Source: Embleya sp040605455
Lineage (GTDB): Bacteria; Actinomycetota; Actinomycetes; Streptomycetales; Streptomycetaceae
Assembly: GCF_040605455.1 (NCBI RefSeq)
Contig: NZ_JBEXCV010000060.1
Span: 1-48,043 of the forward strand
Reading direction: 5' to 3'
DNA: 48,043 bases
Position 1 is the first letter of the stretch, and the number at the start of each line of letters is the position of its first letter. The notes under the pieces were generated by a model. The model ran no database searches. It was not told the origin of the DNA and saw nothing but the letters and a program-made list of their open reading frames with translations. A program made the position numbers and the translations under genes. Shown here piece after piece: positions 1 to 7,485 of the stretch.

Positions 1-113
1 GGCATCGCACGCCACTTGACGCCGTTGTCGACCAGGTAACGGACCGCGTCGAGCATCTCGCGGTGGCAGTACGCCTCCGGCTGCCCGCCCCGGCCTTCCA
101 ACCACGCCGGCAC
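1..113 (-). pseudogene. IS5-family transposase N-terminal fragment
   Basis: Reading the minus strand from about 113 towards base 1 gives PAWLEGRGGQPEAYCHREML followed by DAVRYLVDNGVKWRAM, which then runs off the window. This is the N-terminal DUF4096-type region of IS5-family transposases, where the motif [DE]A[IV]RY(L/V)...G..WR..P is characteristic. The usual preceding segment (YPSD..DAEW..IEPLLP) is not present in any frame upstream of about 113, so the 5' part looks lost or replaced. GTG at 113 could serve as a start, but I regard this as an eroded insertion-sequence remnant. The remainder lies outside the window, so catalytic DDE residues cannot be assessed. Confidence 0.6.
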
Positions 114-322
114 AGCCGATTTCGGAGATCCTCGTCGCGCCGCGGTTCGCCCCACGTTGCCCCACGTCGGCTCGCGTGGTTCGAGCGGTTCGTCGAGGCG
201 GTGGATCGCGGTCTCGTGCGAGTGCGTCCCGGCGCGGCGCGGTGCGTGCCGGGCGTGGGTTCCGCCCCGCGCGGATGCCACCCGATACCGCGGGGCACAC
301 GATTCGGCGCGCCGCAGCATGA

Positions 323-354
323 TTGACACAAAGTGCATATATATAACTTTATGT
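323..354 (+). promoter_or_regulatory. AT-rich dyad with TTGACA upstream of the AurF-like gene
   Basis: An AT-rich island in otherwise GC-rich DNA holds a consensus -35-like TTGACA at 323-328. Over it lies an imperfect inverted repeat, ACACAAAGT (326-334) and ACTTTATGT (346-354), matching at 8 of 9 positions around an 11-bp AT core centred near 340. The spacing to the nearest TAnnnT-like hexamers (TATAAC 342-347, TATGTA 350-355) is not ideal, so the exact promoter is uncertain. The dyad looks like a site for a dimeric repressor such as a TetR-family protein, controlling the gene starting at 439. No such regulator is encoded beside it. Confidence 0.45.
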
Positions 355-438
355 AACATTCCTTGCGTCCTGGCGCCAGTTTGCGCCGCCGGGAAGTACC
401 CGCCGAACCACCAGCACGAATGGACGAGGAGGCCGCGC

Positions 439-1374
439 ATGCCGGTCAAGGACGACACCATGGACCGTGAGCGCACCGCGGAGCGCCTGTTGACGGCGTC
501 CGCGAAGAACTGGTTCGACCCGCTGACCGAGATCGACTGGGACGCGGCGCTGCTACCCGACACGTTCTTCATGAACGAGGAGCGCTGCACCCTGTACGGC
601 ACTCCCACGTGGGACCGGCTCGGCCGGCAGCAGCGCATCGACCTGTCCCGCCACGAGGTGGCCAGCACGGCGAGCGTCGGCATCTGGGTTGAGGTGATCC
701 TGATGCAACTGCTCATCAGGCACGCGTACGACCAGGACATGACGAGCCGTCATGTCCAGTACGCCTTCATGGAGATCGCCGACGAGTGTCGCCATTCCAC
801 GATGTTCGGGCGCATGATCGGCAAGTTCGACTGCCCCAATTACGGTCCCGGCCGTCACGCGCACGAACTCGGCCGGTTCCTGAAGACGGTCGCCTCGGGC
901 GTTCAGCCGTTCGCCGCCGCGCTCATCGCCGAGGAGATCCTCGACACCATGCAACGCGAGATGATGCGCGACGAGACCCTCCAGCCGTTGGTCCGCGACG
1001 TCGCGCGCATCCACGTGATCGAGGAGGCGCGGCACGTGCGTTACGCCCGCGAGGAGGTCGCACGCCGCACACCGCATCTGAACCGGAGGGAGAAGGCGAT
1101 GTGCCGGCTGCTCATCGCGCGGGTCGCGCACGTGACCGCGCGCAACCTGATCCATCCGGGGGTCTACGCCGCGGTGGGCCTGGACCCCCGGGCCGCCGCC
1201 CGCGAGGCCTGGAAGAACCCGTACCGGAGCCGGGCGTTGCAGGACTGGGGACGGCGCCTGGTGGGGTTCTACGAGGAGAACGGGCTCATGGGCGGCCCCG
1301 GCCTGGCCCTGTGGCGGCGTTCCGGACTGGTGGCGCCCGACTATCGACCGGGAACGGCGACGGACGAAGGCTGA
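439..1374 (+). CDS. AurF-family diiron N-oxygenase
   Basis: A 311-residue protein of the AurF family (p-aminobenzoate N-oxygenase type). These enzymes use a non-haem diiron centre to oxidise arylamines or other amines in specialised metabolism. All seven expected metal ligands can be placed: E85, E116-x2-H119 (in EIADECRH), E165, H192, and E196-x2-H199 (in HVIEEARH). The extra histidine (H192), four residues before the last glutamate, is the hallmark that separates AurF from ordinary ferritin-like diiron proteins, and the 27-residue spacing from E165 to H192 matches AurF. The ATG at 439 follows GACGAGGAGG at good spacing; ATG 460 is an alternative. It stands alone with no biosynthetic partner nearby, so its substrate cannot be inferred. 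A hairpin follows the stop codon directly. Confidence 0.85.
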   Translation: MPVKDDTMDRERTAERLLTASAKNWFDPLTEIDWDAALLPDTFFMNEERCTLYGTPTWDRLGRQQRIDLSRHEVASTASVGIWVEVILMQLLIRHAYDQDMTSRHVQYAFMEIADECRHSTMFGRMIGKFDCPNYGPGRHAHELGRFLKTVASGVQPFAAALIAEEILDTMQREMMRDETLQPLVRDVARIHVIEEARHVRYAREEVARRTPHLNRREKAMCRLLIARVAHVTARNLIHPGVYAAVGLDPRAAAREAWKNPYRSRALQDWGRRLVGFYEENGLMGGPGLALWRRSGLVAPDYRPGTATDEG

Positions 1375-1390
1375 CCGTCGCCGGCGACGG
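1375..1390 (+). terminator. Perfect 16-bp palindrome after the AurF-like gene
   Basis: CCGTCGCCGGCGACGG is fully self-complementary and begins at the base after the TGA of the diiron oxygenase gene. There is no T-run, which is usual for actinomycete terminators. Confidence 0.35.
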
Positions 1391-1710
1391 CAGGACGAAC
1401 GAGCGCGTGCTCGGCCCGCCACACCCGCGAAACGACAAGGACCCGGCGCGGCCGACCGCACAACCGCCCTCCAGGACAGGACCTGAACGGTCGAGACCCA
1501 TCCAACGGACGGTCGAGATACATCCACGAGCAGGGAACATCTCCGCCCGCGCCGGGCCGACCCGTCCACGGGCCGACCGGCCGCGGCCGGGACCGTGGGC
1601 GCCGGTGTCGCGGATGTGGTGGATTGAATTCCCGACGACGGCGCAGCACGCGGGCCTGCGCGGCCGGGTCGTCCAGGTGGGACAGGAAAGCCGGCAGCAC
1701 GAAGAAGCAG
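1391..1710. other. Intergenic region between convergent genes
   Basis: This lies between the stop codons of the AurF-like gene and the esterase gene. No full gene is supported. On the minus strand at about 1640-1740 a short frame with very high third-position GC reads FFVLPAFLSHLDDPAAQ; it could be the tail of a lost gene, but it is too short to assign. Confidence 0.4.
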
Positions 1711-2712
1711 CTACGCCGCCGGACGAAGGTGGGCGACAATGCCGTCGATGTCCTCGGCGAGGAGGTGCCAACGGAGAGTGTGGCCACCGGGAACCTCGTG
1801 GGCCGTGTACGGGATGCCCGCCTGATCGAGAAGGCCACGGAACTCGCGCTGGCCGTCCAGGACATGAGACTCCTGAAAGGCGCTGAACCACGGAATGTTC
1901 TCGGCACCCGTGCCGGCCACCATGAAGATCCGCTTGTTGTGGTAGCTCGGGATGCGCTCGACCGCGTTGTCGGCACTGACTCGCGCTTCGTTCCACAACG
2001 GGACGCCGTAGATGGTGCCGCCGCCCAGCTCGATGGCGGCCGAGGACGCGTTGGCCCAGTGGCCGACGGCACCGCCGTTGAGGCGCAGGCTGGGCGGGCC
2101 GGAGTGAGCGCTGACCGAGGCGAAGTGGCCGTAGTACTTGGCGGCGTACTTCAGCGCGCCGAAGCCGCCCATCGAGTAGCCGGCAACCGCACGTCCGTCG
2201 TACTCCGCATGGGTCCGGAAATTCGCCTCGACCCACGGCAGGAGCTGGGACATGTGAAAGGTCTCCCAGTTGCGGGGACCGACGAACGAGGTGACCGGGT
2301 TGGAGTACCAGCCGGCGCCGCCACCGTCCGGCATCACGACGATGATCGGCTTGCCGGCGGTGAGTTCCCGAATGCCGCCCGGGACATCGAAGTTGCGGAA
2401 GTCCGCGCCGGTGCCGCCGCCGTGGAACAGGTACATGACGGGGTACCTGCGGCCGCTGCTGTCGTAGTCGTCGGGCAGCAGGACGTTGACACCGGGGCCC
2501 GTGGTCCACCCGATCTGGCTCGTCTTGAAGCGGTAGTACTTCAGGCGCGGGTCGCTCTCGTTGCTGTCGATGACGCGCAGCCCGAAGCCGTCGCCGACCG
2601 CATGGGCGGCGGAGGCGCCGCCGACGACGCCTGCGGCGCCGAGCACCGCCGCCGCGGACAACCCACCGGCGGCCTTCAGGATGTTGCGGCGGGTGGGTTG
2701 GAACTCGGTCAT
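1711..2712 (-). CDS. Tat-exported esterase, alpha/beta hydrolase (putative esterase/Ag85-like)
   Basis: A 333-residue secreted hydrolase of the PF00756 putative esterase family, which includes antigen 85 mycolyltransferases and feruloyl or S-formylglutathione esterases. The N-terminus has a twin-arginine signal (TRRNILKAAG, residues 7-16), a hydrophobic stretch, and an AHA-type cleavage site near residue 38. The nucleophile is in GYSMGG (Ser180), the oxyanion region is FHGGG (96-100), and the catalytic histidine is likely H311 in GGHTLRWH. The start at 2712 follows GGGGGATGGC. It probably acts extracellularly on an ester substrate that is not identifiable from sequence. No operon partner is present; the convergent neighbour is the AurF-like gene. 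Confidence 0.85.
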   Translation of the reverse strand: MTEFQPTRRNILKAAGGLSAAAVLGAAGVVGGASAAHAVGDGFGLRVIDSNESDPRLKYYRFKTSQIGWTTGPGVNVLLPDDYDSSGRRYPVMYLFHGGGTGADFRNFDVPGGIRELTAGKPIIVVMPDGGGAGWYSNPVTSFVGPRNWETFHMSQLLPWVEANFRTHAEYDGRAVAGYSMGGFGALKYAAKYYGHFASVSAHSGPPSLRLNGGAVGHWANASSAAIELGGGTIYGVPLWNEARVSADNAVERIPSYHNKRIFMVAGTGAENIPWFSAFQESHVLDGQREFRGLLDQAGIPYTAHEVPGGHTLRWHLLAEDIDGIVAHLRPAA

Positions 2713-2733
2713 GCCATCCCCCGTGTTCGGTTT

Positions 2734-2774
2734 GTGGTGTCGATGCCGGGTGCAGTGGTGTCGATGCCGGGTGC
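2734..2774. repeat. Two perfect 20-bp tandem copies, period 21
   Basis: GTGGTGTCGATGCCGGGTGC occurs at 2734-2753 and again at 2755-2774, separated by one A, in the 5' untranslated region of the esterase gene. Function unknown; it may be a recent duplication. Confidence 0.8.
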
Positions 2775-3078
2775 GGACGACGCTCGGCCTTCACCGAGCC
2801 GCACCTGTCCTCATGGACGAGCGAACTGCCGGCGCAGGACGACCGACCACCCTGGCGCGGCGGTTGGTTACATCCGGTGCGCGTCGATCACACACCAGTC
2901 ACCCGCAATGGTCAATACCGAACCGAGCTAAGTTTTTGCACCGCCCGATGACCCCAACTCCCCTACGCATCACGGCTACACGTGTCACCGCACACCGCAG
3001 CCACCGATGGGGCAGACACGCGGTGACCCCGTCGCATCGCGCTGGAACCGCCTCGACGGGCCCTGACTGTCGTGCCGT
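2775..3078. other. Intergenic, no gene seen
   Basis: Apart from the putative promoter at 2887-2915, I see no credible coding frame or RNA gene here. A poly-T tract lies at about 2933-2937. Confidence 0.4.
2887..2915 (-). promoter_or_regulatory. Putative sigma-70 type promoter for the esterase
   Basis: On the minus strand TTGACC (2915-2910) is followed after exactly 17 bases by TGTGAT (2892-2887). It would give a 5' leader of roughly 170 bases that contains the 20-bp tandem repeats. Confidence 0.35.
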
Positions 3079-3406
3079 TTGATCACGGGACGGCCGGGCG
3101 GCGGGAAGTCTCGGCCGGCGACGCGCGTCCTGGACGACGTCGCCGAGCCGCCCGGGGCTCGTCACGGTGTGGCACGAGTGCCCCGCGAACGACGACAACA
3201 CCCTCGTGCCTTGGCAGCTGGTGACTCGGCTGATCGAGGCGTTGAGCGCCGCGTCGCCCGACTACGTAGCGGCGCTCAGCCGGCGGACCGGCACGCCGAT
3301 GACCGTGGTCTCGCACGTCACGATCGCGAACGCCCACGGCTCGGCCGTCAGCAGCGTCTCCATCGACTCCCTGTCGCCGGAGGGGAGTCGGTGCGCTCCG
3401 CGCTGA
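3079..3406 (+). pseudogene. Decayed P-loop NTPase fragment (frameshifted)
   Basis: The first frame starts LITGRPGGGKSR, a Walker A motif (GxxGxGKS). After about 80 bases sense moves to another frame (GLVTVWHECPANDDNTLVPW), which continues coherently (QLVTRLIEALSAASPDYVAA) to a stop at 3406. One indel near 3150 would join the two. The combination suggests the N-terminal part of an ATPase of the STAND or AAA type, such as those fused to peptidase or repeat domains in actinomycetes. No Walker B or downstream domain remains. The assignment rests on the P-loop and on continuity across frames, so it is tentative. Confidence 0.35.
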
Positions 3407-3549
3407 TCCGGTATCCCGGTGGCGGCGATCACATCTGATCTTGACTTATTGTCCGGAAACTCTGCTTGTTGGCCGGGCAGCCCGAATGGTGGGGTTATAG
3501 CCCGGCGTGGATCCGGCCGATTTGGTGCTCGTCTTGGGGGGCGATACGC

Positions 3550-6339
3550 ATGGGGTTCTTCCGGCGCAAGCAGACCTTGTACAGCGTGGTGCTGGGCCGC
3601 CCCGAAGGGAACGGGTGGCAGACCGATTTCCTCAGCACTCCCGATGTGGTGGCGATCACCGAGACCGGGCTGGTCGCCTCCGGCCCACGCACGGCGGTGC
3701 TCGGCGGGCGGTACGGCGCCTTCCCGGCGCCGTTCGCCGACGGCCTCGACGGTGCGCTGCAACTGCCGCCCAACGGCCCATACGCGATGTACATGTTGTT
3801 CAGCGGCGACCAGGCGATCATCTACGAAGAGCGGCGCGGCCGGATCACTCCGGAGGGTGGGACCTGGCAGCGGATGGGCAGTCTCGCGGCGACCCAGTAC
3901 AAGTCGCTCGGCTCGCTCCTGCCCGCGGCGTGGTCGTCCGACCTGGACGCGTTGATGCAGGCGCCGCCGGACCCGGCGACCGGCGAGTGGCGGACGTACT
4001 TCTTCAAGGGCGCCCGCGTGATGACGCTGGACTGGACCAACGGCGTCCTGCGCGACGTCCCGATCACCGATGGGCCGGATGCCGGGCAGGCTGGTTGGGC
4101 CTCGTTGCCTGCGGAGTTCCAGTCCGACCTCGACCACGTTGCCGCGCTGGCGCCCGCCGCAGACGGCACGCGCCGCTCGCTGCTGATCAAGGGACCACGC
4201 GGGGCGATCCTGAACTGGGCCACGGGTGTGGAGACGTCGGGTGATCTGGGATCGCTCAACCCGGGGCTGACGCAGCTCCGCGACGAGGGCTTCGCGATGC
4301 GGGTGTACCCGGTGTCCGGCCGCTACACGTTCCAGAAAGACGCGTGCTCGGTCGAGCTGCGCGTCGACATCGACGGCCCGAACGCCTCGATGATGGTCAG
4401 CGGCGACGTATACATCACGATGAACGGGATCCGCTACTACACCAATTCGTTCCGCGTGCGCCCGACACTGGTGTTCAACCAGTACGTGACGGTGCCCGTC
4501 CAGAACATCGAAATGGCGAACGGCGCGCAGGGGAAGATCTACCTGCTGCTTCTGCGGGTGCTGCCCCGCGACGACTCGCGCCGGGAGATGTCCCTCGCGC
4601 TGATCCAAGGCGACGGCTACATCGACTTCGACTCGGGCAGATGGGACTCGCCCTACATGCGCACCATCGACTACGAGGTCGACACGGTCGCGGGCTCGGG
4701 TGCCTTCACCCAGTACGACACCTCCGTCAGGGCGGTCCCGCCCGGCTACCGCAACCGGGTGCTGACCATCCCGAGCACGTTCGCCGAGGCCGGTATCGAG
4801 CTGCGGCCCGCCGGCCAGTCGAACACGCTCCCCACCACCTGGGCCGGCTCGGACCTGCGCTGGTCGGACGCCGAACTCCACGCCGCGATGCTGGCGAACT
4901 ACAGTCTCTACCGGGATGCGCCGAACTGGGCCCTGTGGGTCCTGGCCTGCGGCTTCTCCGAGCGGGGCAGCAACTTCCTCGGTGTCATGTTCGACCAGTC
5001 CGGTCCCCAGCGCCAGGGGCTCGCCGTGTTCGAAGGAGCCCTGGCGAGCCCGCAGATGTACGGTGCCCACCCCGCCACGCGCGTGCACACCTACGTCCAC
5101 GAGATCGGACACGCGCTCAACCTGCTCCACTCCTGGCAGAAGGATCTGGCCACCCCACCCGCGCCGCTGGGACCCAACCTGGGCTACGGCGACCTGTCCT
5201 GGATGAACTACCCGCAGAACTACCAACTGCCCAACGGCGGCAGCAACGCCCAGCGAGCCGCCGCCGCCGACGCCTTCTGGGCCGCGTTCCCGTTCCGGTT
5301 CAGCGACAGCGAACTCCAGCACCTGCGCCACGCCTTCCTCGGCTACGTCATCCCCGGCGGAGCCAAGTTCATGGGCGGCGCGGCCTTGGACGCGGATGCC
5401 GCAGCGGCGTCCTTCGGCGCGCCGGTCGCCGAGGAGACGGGCCTGCGCCTCGAACTGCAAGGCGCCACAACATTCGAGTACGGCGAACCCGTCGTCGTAC
5501 AGATCAAGCTCGCCCGCACCGGCGGACGCGGCGACGTCGCCGTCACCCCGCACCTGCACCCGAGCGCGGGCGCCGTCGCCCTGGCGATCACCAATCCCGC
5601 CGGCACCACCCGGGTGTTCCGCCCGTTGGTCAACGCGTGCCACGGACACGGCGACGACCAGGCCACCACACTCCTGACCGAACAAAACCCGGCGGTCTAC
5701 GAGAGCGCGTACATCGGATACGGCGGCGCCGGACTCTACTTCGGCGAACCCGGCCGCTACACGATCACCGCCGCCTACCACGGCCCCGACGGCTCCCGAA
5801 CCGTCGCGAGCTCCCGCGCCATCCTGGTCCGGCACCCCCTGACCCGCACCGACCAGCACGTCGGCGAGCTGCTCCTGGACGACGCCCAAGGGCAGCTCCT
5901 CACCCTCCTCGGCTCCGACGCCCCGCAACTGCAAAGCGGCAACGACGCGCTCCAGGAGGTCGTCGAACGCTACGGCAGCCACCCCCTTGCCACCTACGCC
6001 AGACTCGCCCGAGGCGCCAACGCCGGACGCCACTTCCAGCGCATCGAAGGCAGCCAAGTGCTGGTCCGCGAAGCGGACATCAAGGAAAGCGTCCAGCAGC
6101 TCGGCGCGGTCGTCAGCGCCTCCGCCGGCGACGAAGGCGTGGACAACATCACCCTCAACGAGACCATGCGCCGACTCGCGCGAGTTCACGCGAAAGACGG
6201 CAACCTCGCCGAGGCCGACGCGGTCCTGGACCGCATGATCGACGTGTTCACCGCCAAGAACCTGCCCGACACGGTGCAAGCCACGATCGCCGACCAGGCC
6301 GAGGAGGCCCGGAACCGGATTCACGAGACGAACGGCTAG
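3550..6339 (+). CDS. Metzincin-like zinc metalloprotease with hemopexin-like repeats
   Basis: A 929-residue protein starting at ATG 3550, preceded by a G-run (GGGGGGC) as ribosome binding site; earlier in-frame starts lack one. Residues about 10-235 hold three or four hemopexin-like blades (for example DLDALMQAPPD...YFFKGARVMTLDW and FQSDLDHVAAL...LLIKGPRGAILNW). The peptidase core has HEIGHALNLLH, giving zinc ligands H517, H521 and H527 and catalytic E518, followed 25 residues later by a Met-turn candidate (SWMNYP, M552). This is the metzincin layout, although the usual glycine before the third histidine is Asn. Residues about 632-762 form a beta-sandwich-like domain (FGEPGRYTITAAYHG), and the C-terminus is helical and TPR-like. 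There is no signal peptide or membrane segment, so secretion by a usual route is not evident. Substrate unknown. Confidence 0.75.
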   Translation: MGFFRRKQTLYSVVLGRPEGNGWQTDFLSTPDVVAITETGLVASGPRTAVLGGRYGAFPAPFADGLDGALQLPPNGPYAMYMLFSGDQAIIYEERRGRITPEGGTWQRMGSLAATQYKSLGSLLPAAWSSDLDALMQAPPDPATGEWRTYFFKGARVMTLDWTNGVLRDVPITDGPDAGQAGWASLPAEFQSDLDHVAALAPAADGTRRSLLIKGPRGAILNWATGVETSGDLGSLNPGLTQLRDEGFAMRVYPVSGRYTFQKDACSVELRVDIDGPNASMMVSGDVYITMNGIRYYTNSFRVRPTLVFNQYVTVPVQNIEMANGAQGKIYLLLLRVLPRDDSRREMSLALIQGDGYIDFDSGRWDSPYMRTIDYEVDTVAGSGAFTQYDTSVRAVPPGYRNRVLTIPSTFAEAGIELRPAGQSNTLPTTWAGSDLRWSDAELHAAMLANYSLYRDAPNWALWVLACGFSERGSNFLGVMFDQSGPQRQGLAVFEGALASPQMYGAHPATRVHTYVHEIGHALNLLHSWQKDLATPPAPLGPNLGYGDLSWMNYPQNYQLPNGGSNAQRAAAADAFWAAFPFRFSDSELQHLRHAFLGYVIPGGAKFMGGAALDADAAAASFGAPVAEETGLRLELQGATTFEYGEPVVVQIKLARTGGRGDVAVTPHLHPSAGAVALAITNPAGTTRVFRPLVNACHGHGDDQATTLLTEQNPAVYESAYIGYGGAGLYFGEPGRYTITAAYHGPDGSRTVASSRAILVRHPLTRTDQHVGELLLDDAQGQLLTLLGSDAPQLQSGNDALQEVVERYGSHPLATYARLARGANAGRHFQRIEGSQVLVREADIKESVQQLGAVVSASAGDEGVDNITLNETMRRLARVHAKDGNLAEADAVLDRMIDVFTAKNLPDTVQATIADQAEEARNRIHETNG

Positions 6340-6535
6340 CCAGGCCGGCTACGTGCCCCTGAAGAAGCCCGGGGTCGGGGTGGCGGACACGCAGCGAATC
6401 GCGAAGATACGGCCGAGGTGCCCCTGTGCCCGCCACTGCGGCGACGGGATCATCCGTAGGAGCAGGGCGAGTTCGATTCAACGGGAACTCGCCCGGGCCG
6501 TCGCGCGCAGCGGCTGTTGCCGAGGTCCTCACCTC

Positions 6536-6712
6536 ACGCGGGTCGTTGCGGGGGTGCTGTATGTAGGCAGCTACGACAAGAACGTGTACGCCTTGGACGC
6601 CGCCACCGGGAAACAGCGATGGGCCTTCACCACCGGCGGCGGCGTCTCCGCGACGTCGGCGGTGGCCGAACGGGTCGTGTACGTAGGCAGCGCCGACGGA
6701 AACATGGACGCC
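6536..6712 (+). pseudogene. PQQ-like beta-propeller fragment
   Basis: Two consecutive PQQ-enzyme-type repeats are readable: VLYVGSYDKNVYALDAATG with KQRWAFTTGG, then VVYVGSADGNMDA. These repeats form eight-bladed propellers in BamB-like proteins and in the C-terminal sensor domains of actinobacterial Ser/Thr kinases. Only about 1.5 blades remain and the flanking sequence has no matching blades, so this is a fragment. An upstream in-frame start exists, but the preceding residues are not protein-like. Confidence 0.6.
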
Positions 6713-6817
6713 ACCAGGAATAACCGGCATAGCTATCCTCCGCACCCTCGACGGTCAACGGTTGCGGCGTAGGAGTCGAACGGCCTCGCCCCGAGCAGCG
6801 GCCGGCGGCGTCGGGAG

Positions 6818-7336
6818 GTGGTCGCGCAGCGTCGCGACAAGGTCTGGTCGGAGCCGAAGTGCCGGGCGATCGAGGTTGCGCCGCGCACGTGGCAGGTCAC
6901 CGCCGGGGTGGTCGACGTCGCGGTGATCGAGACGGACGAGGGACTGGTCCTGGTCGACGCCGCGATGAGGCACGACGGGCCGGAGCTGTTGCGTCTGATC
7001 CGCACCGTCACCGATGCGCCGCTGCGCACGGTCGTGTACAGCCACGCGCACATCGACCACGCGTTCGGGCACGGTCCACTGCTCGCCGAGGCGGCCGAGC
7101 GCGGCGACCCGCCCCCGCGCATCGTGGCGCACCGCGCCGTCGTGGACCGGTTCCGCCGCTACATCCGCACCGCCGACCTCAACACCACCCTCAACGCCCG
7201 CCAGTCCGGCGGCCCGCGCACCTGGTGGCCCCGTCACGACACCGACGTGTTCCGGCCGGACACCGTGTACGACGACACGCTGACCCTGCGGATCGGCGGC
7301 GCTGCCGTCGAGCGCGTGGCGGCTGTTGAGGGCGCA
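6818..7336 (+). pseudogene. Truncated metallo-beta-lactamase-fold hydrolase
   Basis: The reading frame from GTG 6818 encodes the N-terminal half of an MBL-fold enzyme related to alkyl/aryl sulfatases. The segment VIETDEGLVLVDAAM is followed by the metal-binding motif HAHIDHAFGH near residues 75-84, then the helical region ending YDDTLTLRIGG. After about 7310 the expected second metal-binding half (G.HTxD..ED and downstream His) is absent and the frame continues as non-homologous sequence. Another frame at about 7360-7513 (RLVVLVWDTLG...) has high third-position GC and may be the tail of a different gene joined here by rearrangement. The start is uncertain because GGGAGG directly abuts the GTG. 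Confidence 0.6.
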
Positions 7337-7485
7337 CGGCTGGTCGCCGCAGGGGCCGGCTCGTCGTACTGGTGTGGGACACCCTCGGCAGTCGTCGCAG
7401 TCGAAGGATGCGCGCGTTCGCCGACCGCGTCGACAACCGCCCCGCACCGAATCCGGCAGAAGGAAGTGCGCTGTGCGCGCGAACG

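Noticed and set aside
1624..2931. A 435-codon plus-strand frame opposite the esterase
   Set aside because: It is antisense to a gene with a Tat signal and GYSMGG nucleophile; the frame is an effect of codon bias.
3262..6324. A 1020-codon open frame on the minus strand opposite the metalloprotease
   Set aside because: It mirrors the high-GC protease gene, has Val/Gly/Arg-rich composition, no recognisable domain and no ribosome binding site; the plus-strand frame has clear motifs (HEIGH, Met-turn).
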